Assembly: GCA_900088475.1 (NCBI GenBank)
Contig: FLMG01002411.1
Coordinates: forward strand, 10,499 to 23,295
Reading direction: 5' to 3'
DNA length: 12,797 nucleotides
From: Hyphochytrium catenoides
Lineage: Eukaryota; Sar; Hyphochytriomycetes; Hyphochytriales; Hyphochytriaceae
A program made the translations under genes and the position numbers. This document shows positions 1 to 7,362 of the stretch, piece after piece (position 1 is the stretch's first letter; the number at the start of each line of letters is the position of its first letter). The notes below the pieces were generated by a model, which saw nothing but the letters and a program-made list of their open reading frames with translations, had not been told where the DNA came from and ran no database searches.

Positions 1-3000
1 AGGATCGCCGAAATACCTCTTGCTATCGCTGCGTCAGCTGGCCTTTCCTCCTCTCTCCAAACGCTTTGGATCAACGACAACAACCTCACAGAGCTGCCAG
101 TGCAACTGAAAGACTTCTGCAAGCTCAATGACCTCCGAATCAGCCGCAATCCTCTTCTCTCTCCTCCTCAAGCACTGGAAGAGAGAGGAGTTGCGACTAT
201 CCTGCAGTACTGCAAAGAGAGAGAGGAAAGATGTCAGGCGGTTCTCTCTCTTCTCTCCAAGCTTTCTCTTCCGCATAACTCTGAGTTCATCTTCCATCCC
301 ACGTTAGCTCGTCTTGAGGGAGAGAAGAGACAAGAAGAGGAAGAAGAGAGGACAGACAAGGAGAAAGGAGAGAACAAGAGGACGAGAGATGAGGACGGGA
401 AAGAGAAGAGAGAGGAGGCTACAGCTGTGTTTATAACAGGTGTGGCGGACTGTCTCTTACCTCTTGACATCCAGCAGATGAACGCAGTCATTGATCGCTT
501 CATCAACGGAGACTTCTGGAGCGTGGAAGGCTACACAGGAGAGAGAATAGAACGAGACTTCACGGTAAAGGAGTATTTTACTACCTTGTTCTCTCTCTCT
601 CTTCTCTCTTTCCTTCCTGCTGTCTCTTTTTCCCTTCTCATCCTCTCTTTTCTCTCTGTTGCGGAGAGACAACTGTCTTCTTCCTCTGTTTAAAGTTCGG
701 AGTGGCGCTGGAGAAATCTCTTTAGCGCTTTGCTCTTTGTGTCCTTCGGCGGCTACGATGCTTCGATCCTCTCTCTCTCTCTCTCTCTCTTACACGCGCT
801 CCTTTCTCTCTATGTGTTAAGTTTCTCTCGCTCTCCTTGAGGTCCCAACCATGTTTTCCCTTGGTCTTCCCGTTTCGACTCTAATGCCTATTTCTCAATG
901 TCTTTCTCTGTCTCTCTCTTTCTCTTTCTTTGTGACCCAACCAAGCTAATTTCTCGTGCTTTCCCTCTATTTGTCTCGTCGCCCGTGTCTCTCTTTGCCC
1001 CAGAAACTCATCCTTCGCAGGCGCCGTCAGTGCTGGAAGAAGATTGTCAACCGACTTGTCTCTCTCCTTCCGCGGATGGATTTCCGGACCCTTGGCAGCA
1101 GGAGAAAGAGCAGCATGGAAGAGGGAGAAAACATGAAAGGAGAGAAGAGAGCCGCTCGGGCTTTTGGACCGGGCGTGTACATCCCTACTCTCTTCACAGT
1201 GATTGACCCACAAGCGGCGTCTTCTCCCAAAGAGAAGAGAGAAGATGACGAGGACGGAGAAAGAGAAGAGAGAGAAGAAAGAACACTGATGGATTTTGTT
1301 CCTGGCTGGAGAGAAAGAGAAAAGGAAAAGGCTGAGAAGGCCAAAAGTGGAGAGAGCAAATTTTCTCTTTTCAGTGCTTTCAAGAAAAAAGAAACAGAGA
1401 AAGGCAAAGAAGAGAGAAAGGGGAAGAGAGAAGAAGGTCAAGAGACAGCGGAAGAAGAGACTCAGAGAGAAGAAGACAGCGTTCCCTGTCTTGCCATCGC
1501 TCTGGATGCATTTCTTCATGACACTCCTCCTGATCCCTTCTTTGTCAAGACACTGAGAAAGTCAATCCGCACGAGACTGCAAGAAGAAAGAGAGAGAGAA
1601 GAAGATGAGTTGCTCTCCCCCTCTCACATGGTGTCTCTTCTCTCTCCTACAATGCGAGCAAACGTAGAAGACGAGAGACCTGCTCCAGAAAAGGACGAGG
1701 TAAAAAAGAAGAAGAAAAAGAGAAACAAGGAGAAGCGGTCGCTGTCTCCCTCTAAGAAGACGAGAAAAGGCGAGGAGCAAGATGAAGAAAACGACGTGGA
1801 AGACTCGCCGGTGTCTCTCTCTCTCTCTCTCTTTCAGCACCCTCTCTTGGACAAGCACATTGTCAGCGCTTTCACTGAGTTTAAAGGGCCTTTGGGCGCC
1901 TTTGGAGCCATCAGACCCGTCACCTTCCCTCAGTGCGAGTGCGTGGTGATAGAGATGAAAGAGGTAGAAGAAGAAGAAGACGAGGAAGAGGAGGAAGAAG
2001 AAGAGGAAGAGAGCGAGGGGGACGAGATCGAAGAGAGAGAAGGAGAGAAAGAGACTACTGAAGGATGGCTCTCCTCTCTCCCTTCAGAGCCTCATCAGTC
2101 CAAGATGAAGAAGAAGAAGAAGAGAAAGAAGAGTGAGCCAAGGTCAAAGAAGAAAGTGATCAAAGCTGTTCCTAGGAGAGAAGAGCACAAGCCGTGCGTG
2201 AGAGAAGCACTGATTCTTCCTCATGCTATGCTAACATTCAAAGAGGCGAAGAGATGGGAGAGAGAGGTCCGGCAGAAAAGAGAGAGAAAGAGAGAGATCG
2301 AAGAAATCTTAGAGAAATGGAGAAGCTCTCAAGAGGGGAGAGAGAAACTATTTCAAGAAGCATCTTCTCGCTTCAAAGGGAGAAAGACAGCCATAAAGAC
2401 AAGAGAAGAAAGAGTGAAGCAGCTACTGAAAGAGAAAGAGAGACTCTCTCTCGCGATGAGCAAGATCAAAGAGAGAAAAGAAAAGTTCGAGAAGGGCTAT
2501 CCTTTCGAGACGCATGGGCTTACCTCTCTCTCCGAGGTGGAGGAAGCGCTAGAGCCACTAACAGAAGCGCTGGGGAGGGCAGAGAAAGAGAGAGAGAGAC
2601 TCGAAGACGAGGTTCCTTTCTTTAAGGCGATGAAAGGCGTCACTCTGCAGCAGTGGGAGGACGTTCTGATGGAAGAATTGCTGCAGAGGACGCTCCGAGA
2701 GAGCATGACAAAGGTGAAGTCTAGCTAATCTCTCTCTCTTCTCTCTCCATTCTCTTTTTTTCCTCTATCATTCAATCTCCATACTCTTCCTTCTTATCCA
2801 TGTTGAATGTATTCTCTCTTTTTATTCCTCTCTTTGTCTCCCTCTTTCTCTCTCTTTCTCTTTCGCTCTCTCTCTCTCTCTCTCTTTCGCTCTCTCTCTC
2901 TCTCTCTCTCCCTCTCTCTCCACACCCACAAGTAGACAACTTTCCATCATTTCCTCCTCTTACATTTCTCTCCGTCGCTCTTCTAACCCGTACTTCCTGC

Positions 3001-3465
3001 TACTCCTTGTTCTATCTCATCATGAATGGGACTCTCTCTCTCTCTCTCTCCTTCTTTCTTCTATCTCCTTTTGATGAGAAGGTTACGAAGGCCCATAGGA
3101 GAGAAGCCAGACTTCGAGGGTATCGCCGTCCTTTAGATCCAGGGTTTGAAGCGTTCTCTCTCCGCGCTCAAGAGAGAGAAGAGGCTTACCTTCGTCTCTG
3201 CGAAGAGGCAGTAAAAGCAGGGAGACAGCGTCCTTTCCTGGTAGAAAGTGACTGTGAAGATAACTTTGGCCTTCTCCCCTGGGGTCTCTCCCAGAGCATC
3301 AGCTGGGAGACGTCTCCTATTCCCGCGGTAGAGATGGCGCCTCCTCCTGCTCCTGCGCTAAAGAAAAAGAAGAGAGAGAAAGAAGAGAAGAAAGAAGGAG
3401 AGACTGAGGGAGAGACGGCAGGGGAGAAGCCACAGGAGAAGGAAGAGGAGAAGGTGGGCACGTAG
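1..3465 (+). CDS. Leucine-rich-repeat and charged coiled-coil protein, 5' partial, three exons inferred
   Basis: The family is not recognised. The inferred exons are 1-564 (open at the left edge), 1004-2713 and 3079-3465. The junctions are all phase 0: ACG|GTAAAG to a CCCCAG acceptor at 1003, then AAG|GTGAAG at 2714 to an acceptor just before AAG GTT ACG. The partial protein is about 886 residues. Residues 1-60 hold two leucine-rich repeats (SLQTLWINDNNLTELP, then KLNDLRISRNPLLSPP) followed by an LRR cap-like helix, suggesting a protein-binding surface. The rest is dominated by Lys/Glu/Arg runs and predicted coiled coil, with islands of more ordinary sequence (FGPGVYIPTLFTVIDPQ, LLDKHIVSAFTEFKGPLGAF, RGYRRPLDPGFEAF). 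No catalytic motif is visible. The second and third junctions are less certain: the last acceptor ends in GAG or AAG rather than CAG/TAG. If that intron is wrong, the protein stops at the TAA at 2726-2728. A donor at 3454 (AAG|GTGGGC) could instead extend the gene beyond 3465. Confidence 0.6.
565..1003 (+). other. Intron 1 of the LRR gene
   Basis: It runs from a GTAAAG donor to a CCCCAG acceptor and is phase 0 on both sides. It is pyrimidine-rich over much of its length, including a pure (CT)n stretch near 770-790. Stops occur in the continuing frame (for example the TAA after 690), so read-through would end the protein early, which supports splicing. Confidence 0.55.
770..790. repeat. (CT)n microsatellite in LRR-gene intron 1
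   Basis: An uninterrupted CT repeat of about 20 nt upstream of the acceptor region. Confidence 0.9.
1811..1837 (+). other. 27-nt in-frame GT...CAG element made of CT repeats
   Basis: Inside the large LRR-gene exon lies a 27-nt block that starts GTGTCT, continues as CT repeat and ends TTTCAG. It has the ends and pyrimidine tract of an intron, its length is a multiple of three and it has no stop. Translated, it reads V-S-L-S-L-S-L-F-Q between two charged regions. It may be coding, or an extremely short or remnant intron. Confidence 0.35.
2714..3078 (+). other. Probable intron 2 of the LRR gene
   Basis: It begins GTGAAG, the same donor hexamer used by FAM136A intron 2, and contains one of the densest CT tracts in the window (about 2839-2920). 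The acceptor is a GAG at 3076-3078 or an AAG at 3079-3081. Both keep phase 0 and differ by one lysine. The weak acceptor is the main doubt. Confidence 0.45.
2839..2920. repeat. Imperfect (CT)n tract
   Basis: About 80 nt of CT repeat, interrupted by TTTC and TTTCGC units, lies inside the probable second intron of the LRR gene. It would form a long pyrimidine tract in the pre-mRNA. Confidence 0.9.
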
Positions 3466-3502
3466 AGGATCGTACGACTGACAGAGTTATCATATTATGA
3501 GA

Positions 3503-3510
3503 TATAAAAG
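3503..3510 (+). promoter_or_regulatory. TATA-box-like motif
   Basis: TATAAAAG lies 38 nt after the inferred stop of the LRR gene and about 30 nt before an ATG at 3540. Spacing and sequence fit a core promoter for a downstream plus-strand gene. In an AT-containing spacer this could be chance. Confidence 0.3.
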
Positions 3511-3539
3511 AGGGAGCGGTAATCACTCTCTCTTCAAGA

Positions 3540-3608
3540 ATGTCTCTCTTTCTCTCTCTCTCTGCTTCTTTTCTCTCTCACTACGCTCATTGCGAAGGGA
3601 AGCTACAG
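3540..3608 (+). CDS. Candidate first exon, signal-peptide-like
   Basis: An ATG opens 23 codons that end exactly at CAG|GTGAGT, a consensus splice donor. The peptide starts MSLFLSLSASFLSHYAHC and looks like a secretory signal sequence, but CT-rich DNA gives Ser/Leu-rich peptides by default. A TATA-like box lies just upstream. The sequence after the donor is GA-rich, as at the 5' side of the FAM136A introns. I could not find the next exon with confidence. An alternative is that the CT tract is the end of an LRR-gene intron and only the last few bases before the donor are exon. Confidence 0.25.
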
Positions 3609-4218
3609 GTGAGTCAAAAGAAGAAGAGTCAGAAACGTGGAGATAAAGGTGAAGAGAGTGAGAAACTTAACAAAGTGAACTAGAGAACGCTGTTGGCCAG
3701 AAAGAGAGCAAGAGAGAGAGGAGAGAGAGAGAGAAGAGAGAGAGAGCGCGGAGAGAGACAGAGAGAAAATAAAAGAAAAAAAAAATAGATAGAGGACCCC
3801 AAAAAGAAAATCCTTGAGAGAGATGAGGCGAAAATGACAGCAGACCAAAAGGAGCAACATCATCAAGCCGTGGACAGGGAAGATGGAGGAAGATGTCCCG
3901 CAGAGAGCGAGAGAGAGAGAGAGAGAGAGAAATGTGGAATGCAACAAGTGAAAAAGAGTATCGTTCCCATCTTTCTTCGCTCTTCAAAGCTATAGCCAAA
4001 TCAGAAAGCCAGACGTCTGGCACTCAGAACACCGACAAAACCAGTAGATATATCAGCGAGAGAGAGCTTTGGAGACAGGCAGGGAAAGAGGTTTAGGGAC
4101 AGACAGACAGAGAGAGAGAGAGAGAGAGAAAAGAGAGAGAGAGAGAGTGACAGAGAAGCAGCACCTGTGAAAGCGTAAGAGGGACAGTGTAAGAAGATCA
4201 AGGCTCAGCATCTACCAG
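3609..4218. other. GA-rich non-coding region with one unique patch
   Basis: Purine-rich on the plus strand, with dense GA tracts around 3700-3760, 3909-3931 and 4107-4147. A patch of ordinary sequence at about 3945-4090 is open on both strands: IAKSESQTSGTQNTDKTS on plus, and DVWLSDLAIALKSEERWERY on minus after a CCAG. I could not choose between them or connect either to a gene. No RNA gene was seen. Confidence 0.5.
4107..4147. repeat. (GA)n tract
   Basis: Nearly pure GA repeat interrupted once by AAAA, in the unassigned region downstream of the LRR gene. Confidence 0.93.
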
Positions 4219-4353
4219 GGAACTCTTCCCGCCAGCTCCTCTCTCTTTGAGCTTCCAGTCAACGGCTTGCCTCAGACTCATCTCCAAAAGCCGAGCTCGA
4301 GACAGCTGCAGAGAGAGAAGAGAGAGAGGATTTTGCTTGCTACTCTCTCCCCT
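4219..4353 (+). CDS. Exon-like segment, unassigned
   Basis: After an ACCAG acceptor-like site the phase-0 frame stays open for 44 codons to a TGA. It includes FELPVNGLPQTHLQKPSS, a composition less CT-driven than its surroundings. It could be a terminal exon of the candidate gene starting at 3540. The minus strand of the same segment also has an exon-like frame (ATG at 4279-4281, peptide MSLRQAVDWKLKERG, donor CTG|GTAGAT after 4216), so strand and reality are unsettled. Confidence 0.2.
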
Positions 4354-4530
4354 TGAGCTTCCTTCTCTCACTTATCCTCCTGGCAGTCTCTCCGGCCTGC
4401 GTCTCTTCCTCTCTCTCTTGGACATCTTTCTCTTCCTGACTAGCCACAACATGGTCAACGGAAGAGAAGGGAGAGAGAAGACAGAGCTTGCTATCTCTCT
4501 TCCTGTCTCTTCCGTCTCCTCCATATTTCT

Positions 4531-4532
<2 letters not shown>

Positions 4533-4573
<41 letters not shown>
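4533..4573. repeat. Pure (TC)n microsatellite
   Basis: About 41 nt of uninterrupted TC repeat is followed by TTTCCCCGCTTTCGACCATCAG, which resembles a strong pyrimidine tract plus acceptor on the plus strand. Confidence 0.95.
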
Positions 4574-4578
<5 letters not shown>

Positions 4579-4599
4579 CGCTTTCGACCATCAGAACTC

Positions 4600-4700
4600 A
4601 TCAACCTGAATCCTTCATAATTTTCACACTGAATAATTGGACAGACAATAGTTTCAGCAGTATAATTAACACTTTGAAAGATTCAAATGATTCGGGAGAG
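4600..4700. other. AT-rich island upstream of FAM136A
   Basis: This stretch is AT-rich and free of GA/CT repeat, unlike everything around it. It may be promoter or spacer DNA for FAM136A. One plus-strand frame is open through it and would read FIIFTLNNWTDNSFSSIINT after the CATCAG acceptor-like site at 4593. Coding therefore cannot be excluded. Confidence 0.35.
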
Positions 4701-4861
4701 CATTCTTCCTCACTTCATTGGCTCTCCCCTCTTCACTTTTCTCTCTCTCTTGGTCATTCTCTCTCAAGTCTCTCTCTCCCTTTCTCTCTCTCTCTCTCCC
4801 TTCGCTCTCTCCATCTCTCTCTCCCTCTCTTCCTTCTCTCTCTCTCTCCATCTCCTGATCA

Positions 4862-4975
4862 GAAGCAGCTACCGTCTACCACTTGTTGCAGCAGCGAGTC
4901 TGGGAGCTTGAGAGAGAGAGAGAGAGAGAAAAAGAGAAAGAGAAGAGCAGGCCTCATTATCTGGAAAATCACGCA
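4862..4975 (+). CDS. Exon-like segment upstream of FAM136A, unassigned
   Basis: It follows a CT tract and a GATCAG acceptor-like site. The phase-1 frame reads AATVYHLLQQRVWELERE, then a GA-coded Arg/Glu run, then SRPHYLENHA, and meets a good donor GCA|GTAAGA. The two non-repetitive ends look like real protein sequence. It could be an exon of an unassembled plus-strand gene or part of the FAM136A 5' leader. No partner exon was identified. Confidence 0.25.
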
Positions 4976-5045
4976 GTAAGAAAGGTTCGACGAGAGACAA
5001 AAGGACAAAGAAAGAGCTTTAGTCACACTCTGTCTCGTGGTGAAG

Positions 5046-5278
5046 ATGGCCGAAGAAGCGCAAGCAAAGATCTCCAGAGCTGTGGAGAGCATGATCGACG
5101 ATGTCGAAAAGAAGTTCATTCGTCCTTTGCAGGTACAGAGCGGAAGTCAAGAGAGAGAGCGAGAGAGAGAGAAAGAAAGGGAGTTAGAAGAGAGAGCAAA
5201 AGGGCCCTCTGCTCATTTAGGGCCTGCTAAATGACGGCTTTTTTGCTTATGAGTCCCGACACCTTATCCTCCTCTCAG

Positions 5279-5323
<45 letters not shown>

Positions 5324-6416
5324 CTCTTTTTCCCGCGCTTTATTTTCCTCTCTTTCTGTACCTCTCCCTCTTTCCCTCCCTTTCCTTTTTCCCTCTCCCT
5401 CATATCCGCTTTTCTCCTTGTTTCTGTCACTCTCTCCGTCTTTCTCTCGTTCATTCTTCTGTCTTTAACCCTCTGTCTCGCACTTTTCCCTGTCCATCCC
5501 TGTCCACTTCCTCGAAAACCTATAGAAGAATGGATATCTCTGCAGTGCGAAGTGTTTCGACGCGACGTCTCTCTCCGCTCAGCAGCTGCAGCAGTGCGTT
5601 GAGCGCTGTCAGGAGCCTCTCGGCCATGCGCAGCAGATCCTGAACAATGAAATGGGACAGTTCCAGGTGAAGGGGAGAGAAAGGGAAGGGGAACGAGAGA
5701 GAGAGAAAGTGAGAGAGAGAGTATGAAGGAGCTAAGGGAGAGAGAGAGCGACACAGGAGCTATGTCTTATGTTGAATTCTCTTTCTTTATTTTGAGACGA
5801 ACACATTCCTGGCTACTCAGGCTGTCATCTGTCTTTCTCTTTGTGCTGTCTCTCTCTCTCTCTCTTTGTGCTCTCTCTCTCTCTCTCTCTTTCCATTAGT
5901 GATTGCACCCTCTCTGTGTCACATTTATTCTTTAACTCGCTGCAAAAATGTCCTTTAAGACAATAGCGTTGACATCTTACCCACTGCTTTGCTCCCTCGT
6001 CTCTCTCTCCCCTCCGCGCTCCCTCTCTCCTTCTCTCTCCCTCGCGATATTACCACCTTCCTCTCTATCTCTCTGACGCTCAATGTTTGTCTTACTTCTC
6101 TTGGCTCGCCCTCGCCTCTTCCTGCCCTCTCTCTCTCTTCTTCTTGTCTTCTCTCTCTCTCATTTCTCTCCCGCTGCGTCTCTCTCTTTCTCTGCCCACC
6201 CTTCAGAACCGTCTGGAGCGGTGTTCTATGGACTGCCAAGATGAAATCAGAGACAAGATTCCGGCTGGGAGCCAACCTTCAGGTGCAGAGCTGACTCGTT
6301 TGCAGGAGGCCTTGGGAAGCTGTCTCTCTCGCTGCGCCAACACTTCCATAGGACAGGTCCCAGCGCTGAAGAACAGGCTGGAGCAGAGCTTTAAGCAGCT
6401 GTCCATCCCTAAGTGA
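5046..6416 (+). CDS. FAM136A: FAM136A homologue (DUF842), complete, three exons
   Basis: The exons are 5046-5132, 5526-5666 and 6207-6416, all joined in phase 0, giving 145 residues (human FAM136A is 138). The start ATG gives MAEEAQAKISRAVESMIDDV, matching the family N-terminus. The protein keeps all four CX3C motifs: C35/C39 (CSAKC), C53/C57 (CVERC), C82/C86 (CSMDC) and C115/C119 (CLSRC). These twin-cysteine motifs are known from mitochondrial intermembrane-space proteins that fold by oxidation through the Mia40 pathway. FAM136A is a conserved mitochondrial protein of poorly understood function. The introns are GT-AG (GTACAG...TATAG and GTGAAG...TTCAG), both GA-rich at the 5' side and CT-rich at the 3' side. 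The exon 2 start at 5526 (AAG AAT GGA) is preferred over 5529 because it keeps the family spacing to the first cysteine. Confidence 0.93.
5133..5525 (+). other. FAM136A intron 1
   Basis: This 393-nt GTACAG...TATAG intron has a GA-rich block at about 5150-5205 and a pure (TC)20 tract at 5281-5320, then a long pyrimidine-rich run before the acceptor. The GA and CT blocks are complementary and could pair in the transcript. Confidence 0.85.
5281..5320. repeat. Pure (TC)20 microsatellite
   Basis: Forty uninterrupted bases of TC repeat inside FAM136A intron 1. It probably varies in length between strains. Confidence 0.97.
5667..6206 (+). other. FAM136A intron 2
   Basis: This 540-nt GTGAAG...TTCAG intron is purine-rich over its first 90 nt and pyrimidine-rich from about 5845 to the acceptor, the same arrangement as intron 1. 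Confidence 0.85.
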
Positions 6417-6996
6417 GGGAGAGAAGACGAGAGAAGAGAGAGGGATTGAGCAGCAAAGCTACTGAATAGATCCAGGAAAGAATCAAAAGAGAGAGACTGG
6501 GGAGGCACATTTTTTTTCCTTTTGCTCGAAGAGGCGCCCATCATCAGGGGCACGCCTGACTGAACTACAGCGCTCGAAGAGGAAAGGGAAGGCTCTTCTG
6601 AGAGAGAGAGGCGGAGAGATGGGACCGCAGGGTCAACCCTTGTTTTTCTCTTAAACCTATTTTATAATAGGCTTTCATATGCCCACTTTGCAGTGTGGCA
6701 GCAAGACTGAAATTGAATGTGGTAGAATGCACATGGCGCCTTTACCTCTTTCTCTCTCTCTCTCTCCCTCTCTCTCTTTTGTTCTTTCTTTCTCTTACAT
6801 TCATCTCTCTCTCTCTCTCATATCCTACCTCATCGTTTCATTCTTATCTGACGCTCTGTCTTTCCACACTTCGTCGTCTCTAGAGTAATTTCTTTCCGTC
6901 ATAAACGGTGATAAATAATTGATAGATAACCATTCCCAGTCATTCTTCGGTCTTCTCTCTCTTTCTCTCTCTCTCCTTCTCGTCTACGCCACTTTC
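6417..6996. other. Spacer between converging FAM136A and SAC1 genes
   Basis: No gene was recognised. It must hold both 3' untranslated regions. Visible items are an 11-nt direct repeat GCTCGAAGAGG at 6524 and 6572, a perfect 6-bp inverted repeat with a 4-nt loop (CCTATT-TTAT-AATAGG, 6656-6671), CT tracts at about 6745-6830 and AT-rich sequence near 6900-6930. No clear AATAAA signal was seen on either strand. Confidence 0.6.
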
Positions 6997-7331
6997 TCAG
7001 TCTTCCCAGTTACCCTCTCCCACCAAATCTGGGCGAAGGTGAGGACGGTAGACAAGCTTCATTCCTAGCGCCGTATGCTTGCGGACCAGTTGGCTCAGAG
7101 CGGCCCCGATGAGAGAGAGAGAAAGAGAGAGAGCGCAGGAGAAACGCCAACCAGTATCCCAGATGCTCTCGCCTAGTCATCAAAGAATAACAGACAGTTA
7201 GGTGATCTTTCTCAAGCTCATCGGACTTGGCTCTCTTTTCTCTCTCCGTTCTTTCTCGTCTGGCTCTTTCTTCTTTCTACTCTCATGAAGTCGAAAGCGA
7301 AGGTGAGAACTAGAGAAATAGAGAGAGAGAG

Positions 7332-7362
<31 letters not shown>

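Noticed and set aside
881-1519. Long minus-strand reading frame opposite the LRR gene
   Set aside because: Ser/Leu/Phe-rich shadow of a GA-rich coding strand; no family resemblance.
3603-3700. Hydrophobic minus-strand peptide that could be a membrane segment
   Set aside because: Composition follows from the pyrimidine-rich strand; no supporting exon chain.
4370-4465. Plus-strand peptide resembling a leucine-rich repeat (LSGLRLFLSLLDIFLFL)
   Set aside because: CT-rich DNA yields Leu/Ser/Phe in any frame; repeat spacing does not fit an LRR and no flanking LRRs were seen.
5275-5754. 159-codon minus-strand frame rich in Arg/Glu
   Set aside because: It is the complement of the FAM136A intron CT tract plus exon 2; exon 2 is clearly coding on the plus strand.
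6656-6671. Small hairpin CCTATT-TTAT-AATAGG as a terminator
   Set aside because: Eukaryotic spacer; a 6-bp AT-rich stem is likely chance.
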